A DNA stretch of 64,000 nt from Glandiceps talaboti (taxonomy: Eukaryota > Hemichordata > Enteropneusta > Spengelidae), in the NCBI RefSeq assembly GCF_964340395.1, contig NC_135561.1, positions 5,248,518 to 5,312,517 on the forward strand, written 5' to 3'. The notes below the pieces were generated by a model. That model was not told the origin of the DNA. It did not search any database and saw nothing but the letters and a program-made list of their open reading frames with translations. Each line of letters starts with the position of its first letter. Positions within the stretch are counted from its first letter, which is position 1. The position numbers and the translations under genes were made by a program. This document shows, piece by piece, positions 1 through 13,426 of the stretch.

Positions 1-2034
1 TTATGTATTAGAATACATGCCCACGAAAACTACAGACCGATATCCGGTTGTGACACTGAAAGATAGCTGTCGTTGTCATATGGATTATTGAGTACTTACA
101 AAATTCCTAATATCAAAACATGCAAATATAAAATACGTCAATCCAATTGCTTTCCCCTTTCAAGATTAGCTTTCCACAGTCTGTCAAGTTCGTCTGTCCT
201 AATAATGTCATGAATTAGCAAAAATTGATATCTATATTTTTATTTTGATACATATTCAATAAATTTCGTGTTAAAATGTTTGCCAAAAAATATGACAGAT
301 TTTCCACTTCTTTCCTGGTTATTTTTTTATTCACAAAATGAAGTAACACAGTCTTATTTGTAACTATGTATTTTTTGTAAGTAATAACTTCTGGTATGGG
401 ATTTACACTGAATATAAAGAAATCTGTGAGATCGATCCTATTAGTAACACATGATACATTCAGTTGCCACCCGGGGTTGCCACACAAAGCACTTGGACTA
501 GATCATAACGTGACGTCACAACATCCAACTTGAAACCATCTGATTTTACCCTTGGGCTATACCAATGTAAGTCACGCAAATACATTAGTGCCAGTCGTCT
601 GGCATGATGGTGTGTTGTACTATACTGCCTACAGAACATAGTGCGCCCCCTCTAAATTCAGACAGCGATGATATCAGCCGGTGATATCAGGCTTAATATC
701 ATCAAGTTTACTGTGTATCGACACACGTATGTCTGTCTTTGGTGGCGTGGGTTATAGCTTCAACTCTATGCTATATAACTATTCAACTTTTAACGGGTCA
801 AATTTCCAATGACCGTTCTCGACAAATGCACTATAGTTCCATTGTACCGATTCATGTATTACAAAATGTAACGTGTTCGTGCAAAGACAATGCAATATTT
901 CATGTAATATCATTCAATAGCTGTGTGTCTTACATGTATCCATGACAACAACACTAGAGCTCCAAACATGAGATATAACTCCTATAACAATCCTACACCG
1001 CGGAAAATTTAATTTGCTGGGCTTTAGCCACATAAGAACCGAGGAGTAATTTGTAACTTTATCAGATTGAAAAGCATGTACGTTTAACAAGGCCAAATAA
1101 AAAAGAGTGTGTTTCCTATAACCCGACTGATCCTAGTTTAAGCCCCCGAGCCTAAACATTTGTTTGCATGCAAAAAGGTAAAATGGTAACAATTTACTTC
1201 TATTTCCGTGTACACCTTTATGCTTTTGCCACATCTGTGATAACGTAAAACAGTAAAATATATTCAAATAATATTAACGCGGTTCTAAGGTCAAATGACC
1301 ATAATTTGTCGTCGAAAGTTTTATTTAGATTGAATGGCCTAATTGTTTGACTCGATTGAACCCCTTTAAATCCCTACATGTAATAATATCGGTTTGGCCA
1401 TAACTTTTTGCGCCTCGTGTAAGCGGCGCGGCATTCTCCAGTTAGCGTAGTCCAGCTACCTGTGTGGTAACGTTACCCGTTATGACAATCTCCCTAGTAA
1501 CAAAATTTGTGATGTCAGCTGTCAGGTAAAGCATTTAGACGATAAAGTATATAGCGATAAAATGTCACGACATATCCCAGACTAAGGGTCACTTTGCTCC
1601 GGCAAAACACTGAGTTCACGTGAAGCAAAATCAAATGTATAAGTATTATATATATCTCAATTTGCAAAATGAATTTTCGATTCAGATTTCCTGTACTTGT
1701 TGCTACGGACGGTTGTGAGGCGGCGAGACCGAAAAATAGACCAAATGACCTCATTCGACATGATGTTAGACTAGGGTGGGTAGTTGCACGTGCAAATCAA
1801 GCCAGTATACGATCCTCATTATAGGCAATGTGCGATAGGTACTGTTAGCCCGGACTACAACTCGTGTTCTAACGCTCTAGTCTGGATTCCAATGTGGTAT
1901 TGAAGCATTTCTATTAAACTCAGTAAAGAGAGATCTTGATATTAGACGAAGGATAGTACCAGACTACTAATGCGCATACAACAACCATGTCTGGTTGCCT
2001 AAGACTGACATTATAATATTGTAAATTTACTTAC
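1..2034. other. No gene recognised; probable intron of the leftward gene at 2.0–3.1 kb
   Basis: This stretch lies downstream of the second coding exon of the leftward gene at 2035–3066, so it is most likely intron of that gene. I looked on the minus strand for an exon continuing the acidic, signal-peptide-bearing protein and found none with convincing splice sites and similarity. The reading frames here are short and unsupported. Confidence 0.4.
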
Positions 2035-3066
2035 CTCCATGTTCGATATCGTTTTCATTTTCTTCCTCATTGATGAGGTCGTCGATCACATTTTCGTCGT
2101 CTCTGTAAGGAGGGTAAGTTGAACAAATTATTGAACGCACAGAGCAAGTAAGATTGTAGGACATTGAATTCACCTTAATTGACAGGTAAAAACAGTACTG
2201 TTAGCTCTTTGAGGTTGACGGGTAAACTGAGATGTTACTATTATGCTATTGAGGAATTAAACTTCGGGTAAAATTCTTTATCATGGTTGGTGACATCATA
2301 AATTGTGCATGACAAGTGTGAAACGGTGGCAAAGAAGAGTACGGTACGCAATCAATCGGAAATGGGTTACTCTACGTACTTACTCTGCAAAATTTAATGT
2401 ACATTTTACGGGAAAAGGGTCTAAGAGATTCCGTTTACTGTGATTAGGACAATTTGTGGATATATGCCTTACAATTCATTCTCTATCCAACTGAATCAGT
2501 GAATTGCAAATAGGGATTAAACAAATGAAATATTCACATCACAACCACTTTGATAACCTTCGCTCACTTACTATCCCAGGACAAGTTTATATATGTGACT
2601 GTGTTCAAATAATAGCAATCGTGTGAAAATGAATATAGGCCTATATCTTGTTCGTTATAATGTGTTTTAAAAGTCTAGAGGCAGTGAGTGTAATCCAATA
2701 ATGAAGGGTTTCATAGATTCGCACAAACCAAACTGAAATTTCCTCCGATACTTTGGGAATGCAACAGGTGGTTGTTTATTACAAGCAGAAGCCAACGATG
2801 TGAACAAGAATAACTTGTTGTAGACGTTCAGCTATGAACATTCATGATATGATATTTTCCTCGTTCCGTAAGTAAAGCAGCGCACAGCGATTTCATTTTC
2901 AAAAGATCCCGCCTTCAATTTTATAGATAAAATTTTAAAAAGTTAGACAAAAAGCATTTACTTACAGAATGTCCGGTGAACTCACATTCAAGGTTACAGC
3001 GACCGTGAGAATTATTAACAAATGAATCCACCGTGATGCACAACACCTCATGTTGAGGATTGTCAT
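2035..3066 (-). CDS. 5' end of a secreted or ER-lumenal protein gene (two exons seen, rest missing)
   Basis: Two minus-strand exons fit together: exon 1 at 3066–2966 (donor GTAAG) and exon 2 at 2102–2035 (acceptor TTACAG, donor GTAAGT). They join in frame to give 56 codons plus one base. The product starts with a signal peptide, either from Met1 or, more conventionally, from Met6 (MRCCASRWIHLLIILTVAV). A strongly acidic stretch rich in Asp, Glu and Asn follows (DDENVIDDLINEEENENDIE). This layout resembles the N-terminus of ER-lumenal proteins such as PDIA4/ERp72, where an acidic region precedes the first thioredoxin domain. No thioredoxin exon is visible in the window, so that identity is only a guess. 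A TATA-like box lies about 130–150 bases upstream of the ATG. The gene must continue beyond the left edge or in exons I could not recognise. Confidence 0.55.
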
Positions 3067-3194
3067 ATGTTTTTTACTCTAGCTCCTTAGTTGCGTCCGC
3101 ACGATGTGCTTAAAAAAGTCGGAATGAGGTCGTACAGAAAATAAATTCTAAAGTCTGTCGTGTACCTTAACCAGAGCCAATCTGATGATTGACA

Positions 3195-3203
3195 TATTTT
3201 ATA
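3195..3203 (-). promoter_or_regulatory. TATA-like box of the signal-peptide gene
   Basis: On the minus strand the sequence reads TATAAAATA. It lies about 129 bases upstream of the first ATG (3066) of the leftward signal-peptide gene, a plausible distance for a core promoter with a short 5' UTR. It is AT-rich, so chance occurrence is possible. Confidence 0.35.
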
Positions 3204-4758
3204 CTTCCTGGCATGTAAACGACGTTTCCGGGTCTTAAAGTTTTGCATTGTATGGAGTATAAGTTATCGAAGTTGTAATGGGATTGGTGGACTTTATTTC
3301 AAAGGGGAGGGGCAAGTGGTAGCAGCCAATCGCATAACTCAGTCAGCATAAAGTGTAGGTGTTTGTGAATCGCGTTAAGGTATTTGCTTCTAAGAATTCA
3401 TGGGTACTGTTAAGCTGACGTCATGGTATATAGACCCATCAACTTAATCCATGAGTATGTATGATGATAATTCGAAAACTAATCTCACACATTAAATGCT
3501 ATAAACAGTGGGATTGGGAAGACATGAAATATCGATTACTTCTTTTGAAATAGTATATCTGATTCAACCTTTCATTCTAATTTTCACTTGAAAATCCCCC
3601 ATTCCACCCCTATATACATATATGGCAATTCATAATTTACTTTATGGGTCATGCAGGGTGGAAATGCCATAAATATTCGGCTCGTGTGATACAAAAAATC
3701 CCCAACGAATGTCGATTTGATGACGTAAAGGGGTGAACAACGGTGATAAAACTATTTTAAAAATACCTTAATACTAACATCGTGTCTGCTTACAAATTAT
3801 AATTTTAAAAGTTTCAACGTGTTAAGCAGGACTTTTAAATGAGATTAATTCATATTTTTTAAAAAAACCACATACATGCAGATTGCCCAAACCATTATTG
3901 CAGTGCTACCGTGCGCTGAGATGGGGTGGGTGGTGTGGCGTAGGGTGGGGAGGGGCTATTGTTCGTCCATGACATGTTTAAACAGAACTTATAAGCGTCA
4001 CCAACGCAAAGAACCCACGCACATTTGCTTGGTTGTCCGACAACCGACACAAGTTGTGTTGTATGTTCTCTTACTTGACTGGGATTTTGTCCAGCACCCC
4101 TTGCAATTTGTTACAGTCTGTCACCAAGTCTTCTCAGTATGCACTAGATTAAAATGTCAAAGTTGACTGTCACTGATTTTTATCTCCCTTAGATCCTATT
4201 TACCCGGATCCTTATAACGGACGACGAACAAGTACAGTAGGAACTAATTGATTGGTAACACTATTGTAATGGCATATATGTAATTAATTACTGGTATTGT
4301 TTTAGTTAAGAACGTGACAACTCAAATATTTGCGAGTATGTGCTTTCTGTACTGTCTGCAAATTCACATTGTACAATGTAAACCACCTTAGTAGTTAGTC
4401 CGGCTACCATAGTTCACAATAGCAGCATTTTCGTTTGAACACACTAATACAGGAATGCAAGCTGGAACGGGTGATTATTTTGTCTACTCTCACCCTCACC
4501 CCCACCCCTACCCCCACACACAATGTGATGAATGCATAATTACGTCATGGTAAAATGTATGACACTGTTTGACCGAGGGCTAACTACAATAATGCATTAT
4601 TACTGTACGTGCTTGTGTACACTTTGTTAACTCTTGTCACCATGGAAACAAGATCTTGATAACACTAATTTCCGGAACATGAGCCATGTTAATTTTAGAA
4701 CATAGGACGAAAACGCAAACCCCACAAGATCAGTAACAAATATCACAGTGACACAATA

Positions 4759-4822
4759 ACAGCAGCAGCAGCAGCAGCAACAGCAACAACAACAACAACA
4801 ACAACAACAACGACGACGATGA

Positions 4823-4855
<33 letters not shown>
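4759..4855. repeat. Compound trinucleotide microsatellite (CAG/CAA/CGA)
   Basis: Successive runs of CAG, CAA and ACG units with a short GAT interruption, about 97 bases. It is not in a recognised coding exon. Confidence 0.95.
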
Positions 4856-6397
4856 AGCGTACAATGGTTACTAGAAAGAAGTAAAAAAGGCGGGGGAGGT
4901 CTCGATTTGTTGTGTAATGATGTTGTATATTCTCATTTCAGCGACACATCAGCCGAATCATTTCGCCGACTAAAATACGACGAAATTTTCGACTAACTTA
5001 TAATTAACTATGTTTTGTATAAAAGAAAAGAAAATTGAGGTGACCTAAATGAAAACAAAGGACTGACTCCAAAACTGCTACTTTGACAGGTTGGCTATAA
5101 AACAAATCAAGATATAAAATTTGAACCAAACTGACACTGTAAGTAAGGGGGTTTGAGTTTGATTACAATGACGGCATCTGGACAGAAGACTGACACAGAG
5201 AAATTTACAAAAACGCTGGCCAAAAGAACTATTCGTCTCTGGGACCAGACATAATAGTATAACGTTGTGGTCTGTAAAATTAAGTTCACTCCTATCACGC
5301 TGTGTAAGTCAAATTTTAACCAAAATCACGAACTAAATTACGTTAATTGGGGTTAAAATAATAAATTAAGTTGTTATTTTGATAAGGTGTGTGATATGAA
5401 GGTGTTATTCGTCCAACCCTTACATTAGCTTATTCGTTTTACAACTCAACGAGCTTGTCTTGGTAGTTCTACTGAGACAAAAAGCTATCATCGGTATCCA
5501 ACAAATACTAAATACACATTTACATCTATCTGGTCACCTATTTCTAATGCTTTGACAAACTTACAGAGCTATCCTTCGCTGTTACCACACTTTACATGTC
5601 GTGTATAATGGTTGGGAATATTTAGGGGAAAAACCAGAGAGATAGCATGGATTGTATAGTAATATTTTCTCGGAACAAACAACTCATAAGATTTTGAAAA
5701 TTATTTGACAGTCAGCAGTATTTTTGGGAGTGTTTGTCGAAATATTGCAGTGTACAATTAATCTTGGACACAATATGTTGGGAATTTCCAGTACGAGTTT
5801 ATATACGGTACGGTACGGCTTTTATATTCCGGTGCAAGCCTCGGAATACCAAACACTTGGGTTGTCCCGGTGATTATAACACAGTAGCAACTGACGCAGA
5901 AAACAATAAGGTAATACATTGATGCAGTATAGAAAACAGTCAACCAGAAATAGAACTTGCGTCGTCTGACTCGATCATTATAATTTATCGTCAAATGTTA
6001 CAAAATCTTTCCAACATTGCTACAATTTATGTTTGTTATTTGGTTGCAATAGGAGTCTTAAAGGTATACATTGTTACACTAAGCATTATATATTTGGCAA
6101 CAATCTGCAAAGATAACGCTAGGTAATACAAAATAAATTGTAGCAATTTTGGTAAGATTTTGGCAAGATGATGAAATATATATGACGCCTTTAAAGTAAG
6201 ATATTTTGTTGAGTCAGGAGAATTGTAGCAATGTTAGGTAGACTAGTGTCATGTCTGAAAACCTTCTGTTTCAGGTTACCTGGCTTCTGTTGTACGGTAT
6301 ATCAATACAGTATATCAATACAACGGTTTACAAATATTTGTTTTAACTAAAATGAAATAGTAAAATGCTCTGGCATTCAACAAAATGGCGTCATATC

Positions 6398-6443
6398 AGT
6401 ACAGTACAGTACAGTACAGTACAGTACAGTACAGTACAGTACT
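6398..6443. repeat. AGTAC pentanucleotide microsatellite
   Basis: About nine uninterrupted copies of the pentamer AGTAC. GTAC is self-complementary, so the run can form many short hairpins. Confidence 0.95.
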
Positions 6444-7208
6444 TGTGACAATAGCTTACGAACTGGGGTTAAGTGAATACATTGTTGTAGATATCTGAAT
6501 CGTATATAAATATATCTGATTGATCTCCCCTGATATAAAGATTTGTTTTGTAACTCTTAAGTTTGGTGAATAACGTTCAATGTGATAGAATTCCACAAAT
6601 CTGTTAGAATCATAGACTTGGAATCTCCCCAATTGCATATACACATCGCTAGGCAACAGGTTGATTTGTATGCTATGTAAACGAACGCACAGTTGACAAA
6701 ATGACGATTTAAGTGAACAGCCATTGTAAGTGACGTAATAATATTTAGGATAATTTTCCGCGTTCCAAACAACATAATGTATCTCTATGCGAAAAAAGTA
6801 TAGAGTATATGGGTGCGAATCTGTTACGGCATTTTCACTCACAACGCATTGCAACACTTGCATCAAAACTTTAAATCTCTGTAGATAACATGAACAAAAA
6901 AAACGCAGTCAATTATTTGATTGCAGTGGGTCGGAAGGTGAAAGGTTACCGCTATCGACTTTGCCAACAACAGTAGATTTACCAATTCGATTGTCACCTG
7001 ACGACGTCCAATTCAATTCGATAACTTCAAGACTTGGATGAAGTAAATACCTCTCCGAAAATATTTGAAACTTGTACATTTTATAGCTTAATTTTTAAAA
7101 CTGTTACGAGTTTTATAATTTATAATCTGAACTACTTTGATTATTATGAATACAACCATGTTCCAATGTTTTTGGTAGACATATTCCTCAATGTTACGTA
7201 CGTCTCAC

Positions 7209-7390
7209 CAATCTAATTAAAATCTGATGTGGTGAAAGTGGCTGGAGATGTCTTCATTTACCTCTATTTCCATCGATTTGTGTCATTTGCTTTGTTCCGG
7301 GTGATCGCCATCTTCCCGGAACAAAACGGCAAACCACACAGAACGGTGGAAATAGGGTGGTAAAGACCACATCAGATTTTAATCAGATTG
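7209..7390. mobile_element. 182-bp hairpin MITE with 9-bp target duplication
   Basis: The element begins CAATCTAATTAAAATCTGAT and its other end, read on the opposite strand, begins CAATCTGATTAAAATCTGAT, an almost perfect terminal inverted repeat. The symmetry continues inward through an ATTTCC block and a CCCGGAACAAA / TTTGTTCCGGG core, so the whole unit folds into one hairpin. It is flanked by imperfect 9-base direct repeats, ACGTCTCAC (7200–7208) and ACGTCTCCC (7391–7399), as expected of a target-site duplication. The duplication length would suit an hAT-like superfamily. There is no coding capacity. Confidence 0.8.
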
Positions 7391-8719
7391 ACGTCTCCCC
7401 TGCCTAGCCTACAGCTAGTGACGTACAACCACGGTACCTAAACATGTCAACTCGCAACCTTTTAGTAAAAGGTTTTACTGTATATGACGCCAATGTGCTT
7501 CAGATCAGTAGTCGTGAATATTTATTGTTCTGACTTTGTACATACATATGAGTGTCTGCTAACTTCCACGAGCCAAACCTGTCAGTACCGTACTGCTAGG
7601 ACAATGGATGTGTAACAAATTCTGTGTTCCTTGGTAATCGGGCGAAACATATGTCATGTGAAAGCTAAAAAATATAAAAATACCTTTTATTTCCTGGAGT
7701 GGGGCTGCCATTTTTAAGACCAAGTTTAGACTTACATGTTACGCCCTTTGGTCTAATATGGGTACTGTATTTTTTAGAGATAAGGACTCTAAAATGGGGT
7801 CCACTTTACACAATTTTCGATTTTGTTTGGTCTAAAATGGGGTCCTGAAAGAAATCACATATTAGACTTTCAACTAGTTTGGAATTTACCCCAGCTAATT
7901 AGCTCAATCACATTGAACACTGATAAGCATTGCTATTCTTTCACAGCGCAGTAGTAACAGGCTGCTAATGAAAACGTTACACATGGACTTGATGATTTTA
8001 ATGCTTGTAATTGTTTATTGTCTAACTGATTATCAACATTTCAACTTGACTACTTCTATATCCCCACTGTGCTTGGCACCTATATATGTAATTGTTTCTT
8101 TTGCATTTGCATCAGAAGTTGTCTTAGGGTGTGTACTTGTACAATTATCATGTCACATGAGTGAAACACTAAGCCTACATCATTTTATTTAGCTGTAAAC
8201 CTGTTAGTTATACTGAAATAGAGTGCAACATGTTTTCATCATTGGAATGAAGTAGTTATATGAAACACAACACAGCCAGGTCGTGGCCCCTTATAAATCC
8301 AAACACTCCACTATTATATCATATGTACTATATAAACTCCTTCATTTACTGTGACGGATACACAACATCGATAATGATCATTGAATCAGTCTGAGTATAG
8401 TACTCGACAGCTGCCTGTACCGACCCACCTTTAGCTTTGTGTCAGGAAATCTCAAGTTCAACATAAGTGAAATATTTGACAAAAAGAAGCACTTACACTA
8501 TCTTGGGTATTATTAGAAACAGTTATGATGTTACAGAAAGAAGCTTTCTTTTGACTTCTTTTTAAAAGACAAAATTTTCTGGAGCCACAGTTAACGTTTC
8601 CAGGGCACAGTTTTCAGATTGAATTTAGTTTAGAACTGATTCTACATACGTGTACATGTGTATATATATATATTCACTTGTTTCACCCACACTGTAATCT
8701 AGAGGCTAAACCTTCGGGT

Positions 8720-8826
8720 TTTCTTCCGATACGATCCGACAAGCGACCGAAGGTCGTTTTATCGAGGGTGGAACATTCGAGGTCGGGCGTTCTACCCTCA
8801 ATTAAGCGATCGTATTCGTCATCTCC
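8720..8826. repeat. Imperfect palindromic patch, CpG-rich
   Basis: Two nested pairs of complementary blocks are seen: GATACGATC near 8728 with GATCGTATTC near 8808, and ATCGAGGGTGGAAC at 8761 with GTTCTACCCTCAAT near 8789. The patch has noticeably more CpG than its surroundings. It could be the remnant of a small foldback element; no function is apparent. Confidence 0.45.
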
Positions 8827-9470
8827 CTATAATAGGTTCACATGTATTGATTTCTACTACCAACTTATTATGACTTTTTGGTCATGATGAAATGGTACAT
8901 TTGTGATCTTGTTAAATGCAAATAGTATCAAGACAAAAAGACAAGGGTATTGGTGATGTCATCAACTGATATATTCCCATAAACCCTTGCAGGAAATCCC
9001 CGAAATGGCTGAACACACGTCAGGTGCAGTGGGGCCATCTTTACAAGGTTTCGTTTTTAAAAATCTACGTACTAAACATTTTGCACATCTCTGTGAATAA
9101 TTTTGAAGCACCAGTTGAAAGTTGAAATAAGCTGAACTCAATACCTCTTAAGTTTATAGCCAGACTGCAATCTATCATCATAATACTCATAATGGCTTTA
9201 CAATCGTTTCTTTGATTTAAAACGAGTAAACTATTTTATAAGTTTCTTGTTATTATCCTAACGTGGATGACCTTGTCGAGCTTATCAACCAAATGAACAT
9301 ACAATTTGTGCATAAAGGCCCCATTTTCGTGTAGCACTCGTGTAGGGTCTGTGATTTGTGTTGTCAAACAAACATAACATTTGCATTCGGATATGTTACA
9401 ATCTTTTGAAGCGCAAATGAACAAAAACCAAGTCATCAGTACTGTATACAGGGATTGAAAATCACCCATA

Positions 9471-9649
9471 TGTGTGTGTGTGTGTGTGTTTGTGTTTGTG
9501 TTTGTGTTTGTGTTTGTGTTTGTGTTTGTGTTTGTGCTTGTGTTTGTGTTTGTTTGTTTGTTTGTTTGTTTGTTTGTTTGTTTGTTTGTTTGTTTGTTTG
9601 TTTGTTTGTGTTTGTGTTTGTGTTTGTGTTTGTGTTTGTGTTTGTGAAC
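9471..9649. repeat. TG / TTTGTG / TTTG compound microsatellite
   Basis: About 180 bases of TG, then TTTGTG, then TTTG, then TTTGTG units. The symmetric order of unit types suggests repeated expansion and slippage. Long reading frames across it are artefacts of the repeat. Confidence 0.95.
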
Positions 9650-10059
9650 ATGAACGTGAACTGGAATTGCCGTAAAAGAGGCTACCGATGTACAAAAGAA
9701 GAAGAAAGAGAACTATCTCCATGAAAAATATTCTACAATGTAATCGTTACCCAGGTGACCGTGTAAATCGTTGACAGTAATGAATAGCATGTGTGTTCTC
9801 ACAACGGGGTTTTCACCTTCATTAAATGATTTCATTTCATTGACTATACTATAAATTTGTTTCTGGGTTTTTCCAGCAGTCAGTGCTAGAATTTAATACT
9901 AAGACTAAGTTTCGTTTTAGACGCAGGTATGATGTATATTCAAGTACTACCGGTCAAAACAGACTGAAAACACCTGTAGAGTTTAGACTCGACAAAACTG
10001 TTCATGTGTCTATTTTGTTGAAAGCTGCGCTACCTGCGGCTCACTTGTGATATTGTTCA

Positions 10060-10310
10060 CCATAAGATGTACTAAACCCTCTGTAGGTAAACACATCTGC
10101 GTAGCAGTACACACATACTAGTAGCCAATCAAACTGATTTTTTTTTGTCCGCACCCAAAATCAGAACCCAAATTCAATCACGATTACTGTACTACTTATG
10201 GAGACAACCGACCTCTAATTAACATGTACAGTGTCTAATTATTGGTATTTTACTACCAAACCAGAGTGACTATAGAGTTTCAATTAGGCGGCATGCCCGA
10301 TGTTTTTACA
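10060..10310. repeat. Dispersed repeat related to 28.4–28.7 kb
   Basis: It shares the block order described for 28380–28680, including GTCTAATTATTGGTATTTTA. Sequence identity is moderate, suggesting an old repeat. No coding potential. Confidence 0.6.
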
Positions 10311-10865
10311 TCTCACATGTTATTTTGTTACAAATTACATAAAACAAACACAGACACTGATAGCATGCAAGCCTATAAAACGATACATTTTATCACACTA
10401 TGAACACAGACCAACATCACTTTCATATGAAACAAGGAAGATTTAAACACGTGTGTTCACGTGACAGTGAGATAAACTGTAACATTTTATGCGCATGAGC
10501 GCTACAGTGTCTGTATTTTGTTTGTCTAATTCGTAACAAGAAACGTTGTGTGAGATGTAAAAACTATCATGCCAATTAATTGAAAATCTAAAGTCTTCCT
10601 GGTTTGGTAGTAACAATTTCCAGTACATAAATCATTGATTGTCTGATCGACAAAATAATAGTTACAGCTAGTGCGGGGTGAACTTTGACCTCTGACATGT
10701 CTTCATGAATTATAATAGTAATTGAAATTACTCTTAAATCAATCACTTACCCTTTTACGATTGCAGCTGAGACGTTGAAAAGTTGTAACATTTAGGGGCA
10801 AAATACTGGTGACGCAGGGCTGGGATTTCTTCACTTTAATAATGTGATCAACGTTTGCATTTTGG

Positions 10866-10878
10866 CGGGGGGGGGGGG
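10866..10878 (+). repeat. Poly-G tract
   Basis: A run of about 12 guanines followed by TTTGTTTG. No gene context. Confidence 0.8.
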
Positions 10879-12036
10879 TTTGTTTGTTTTTTGTTACCGG
10901 CAAAATCTAAAAACACATGCCGAACCCTGAATCCAAGTCGTTGGCGATCTGTAAAGCCTTGGCGGAAGAGAAAACATATCTTGTTTTTGATCTTTCAGTT
11001 TTCAAAACTAAAAAGTCGAATGACTCAAAAGCAAAGTACATAGTTTTCACTCCCTTGTCAGTTTAAACTACTTAACAACCACATTATGTGAGCAATTTTT
11101 TGATGAAGTACTTTAACTTTATCTTTTTGTCAAAGATATAGCATTAAATACACACCAATCTCACGACCTTGCTGGGGTTGTTTCCCTGTACCCCATACAC
11201 TGTTGATTGATTTATTAGCTAGCGTCTTTGCCTCAGTCTGTACAAAAGAATTATATGAGTTGTACCCACAGACGGTGTTTTCATTACATCAACAAAATCA
11301 TAAATCAGAAACGGCAAAGTAAATGTACACAGTTCCTTATCTGTGAAGGTGATTTAGATGCGAGCAAGGGTCCATTTTTTACTTTACTAAGTCTGATGGG
11401 GGCTTTGGTTATGGTTTTAAAGGTGAACTAGGTGTGTCTGGTGTATTATTTTGTCAATCAGCTTTCAACCAATCAATCGATCAATCGACATGCACAACCA
11501 ACCGCATATTCATATTCACTTTAATAATGTTAAAATATCAAAAAATAGACATTGTAAATGTCTTTGGATATATTGCACCATACCGTGTGTACTCACTGCT
11601 ACGCAAGCATATTCCCCCACAAGTGATTCAATACTGTTTAGGCTGTACGATATTACGAGTATAAGTCCATATACCGTATCTAACAAAGTTTTTTTTTTTT
11701 TTAAACCGTTAATGTTGCAGCTAGTGTAAGTTCAAGTTGACGGTGTATATACAGCAGTAGGCCTACAGTTGTGACGTCATCTTGATTCCTTCTCGGTTTA
11801 TTGTGAATTGTTCAACATTTTACGGTTAAAAATCGTCGATTATATCAACTGAAGGATGACAAGGCAGTGTTTTTGTTAAGGGTAGGGAGTAGGTAAATCT
11901 ACCGGAGTTCCCCTAGTCATTTTACCGGGGTTCCCCTACTAACGGTTGTGGTCAATGTATGGGATCAAAGCCAGTTTTACCAGATTTCACCCTTTCTGTT
12001 ACCGTTGTTCCCCGGCACTTGAGCGTAATTGTTTCG

Positions 12037-12070
12037 TGGGGGAGGGGGGAGGGGGGGGGAGAGGAGGGAG
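12037..12070 (+). repeat. G-rich tract able to form a G-quadruplex
   Basis: Four or more runs of 5 to 9 G separated by single A residues, then GAGGAGGGAG. This meets the usual sequence rule for a G-quadruplex on the plus strand. No promoter or exon is recognised nearby. Confidence 0.6.
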
Positions 12071-13200
12071 TTGATTCAATCGAAAGTGCGACATGAAATC
12101 TATATCGTGTTGTTCTACGTCGTCGTAAACCACACACCTCTTTACGGCACATCTAAAAACGTACTTGTTGCTTCAGCAGATATAATGTGTGCTCTGTTTT
12201 GCGACAGTGGTTGTTCTGTATTATAGCTACATGTATATTGAAATGTGTGAAATACGAATTTGATCACAGACAGTGGAGGGGGTCATCTATAGGTGTTTAC
12301 AGTACCTCGCTTGGTGATCTGAGACGGTACACAAAACCAATACCACCGACTCTAAATTACAAGTTAACTCTCACAAGTTATAATTAACCCATCGACATGT
12401 TTTATAGTCTAGTTCCTATACAGTATCGTTACGATGTATACCTGTGGTTAAACCACAGTTGGCATCCAGACTACATGTTTCATGGTTTACGCCAATCGGA
12501 TGCTATTTCATTGGTACTATATAAGACCACACTAAAATGTGATAAGAATCTACCTACATGATGGAATACGATGCAATATTTGCTCATTATTCTATATATT
12601 TGCACTCCATGACGGCTTTCACAAAGCTTCGCATTTTATCGAAAGCATTAATAACGTTCATCAAATAAACCACGAGTAGTTAATTTTTGAGTTCACTTCA
12701 GAGTCTGTTTCCTTACATACAAGTGTACGTGAAGACATTCACGTAAACATTTTGAATGTCCTCTGTCGAATGAGGACTAAATTTTAGGTGAGAAAAACAG
12801 ATGTCAGACAAATCTAGAGAATGATGTACGGAAAAAGTTAATTGATGCAGAACAAAAGTTAATTCCATCTACTCTTTATGGTTAGCTTCACTGATAAGAT
12901 AACAATCCTGGCATTGAATCATGGGCCTTTATGCGAGTGTAGACATTTTAGGATTAAATCATGTGTATATACATACAATTTCTTTTTCACTGCATCAATA
13001 TCTTTCATTTGGTAATGTAAACTGTGTATAGTCAACGTTATTACTACGGTAAGCAAGTTAAATATATCTATTCTCCTACTGGTGAGTTTTTATATTTAGA
13101 AACTGAAATTCACGCATCTAAGATATGTGTAACTGTTTCCAAAGTTTGGCATAACTTGCTATCAAAGGAAGTTGTCATTTCAACAAAAGGTCAACGTGCA

Positions 13201-13426
13201 ATTGACAAGTGGTCGGAGTTCAGCGCTCTCAATGTTCGGCGGGAGCCCAATAGCAATCAAGGTGACTGTTATCATGTACACAGTACAGGTAGATAATTTT
13301 ATCTGGTTGTATACATACACGTTGAGTTCTCTTTGAACTACGTTCCAACACTCTTTTTCGGAGAATTCGCCGTCCTGGTTTTCCCCTACAGTAGCAACCA
13401 GTGCAAGATTGATTACTGTTTGTAAA
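13201..13426. repeat. Copy 1 of a ~0.22-kb direct duplication
   Basis: This segment is nearly identical to 14333–14549, with a handful of substitutions and a few short indels. Shared landmarks include TCAATGTTCGGCGGGAGC, the CTTTGAACTACGTTCCAACA block and AGCAACCAGTGCAAGATTGA. The copies lie in the same orientation, about 0.9 kb apart. Neither contains a convincing exon. Confidence 0.9.

Noticed and set aside
6456-6866. 136-codon minus-strand frame
   Set aside because: No recognisable domain, no splice partners, unremarkable composition; probably a chance opening in AT-rich DNA.
8678-8887. 69-codon plus-strand frame with Arg/Ser-rich text
   Set aside because: It lies over a palindromic CpG-rich patch and has no similarity I recognise.
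9436-9724. Several overlapping reading frames on both strands
   Set aside because: They are translations of the TG/TTTG microsatellite (Cys-Val, Thr-Gln or Lys-His repeats) and have no splice or sequence support.
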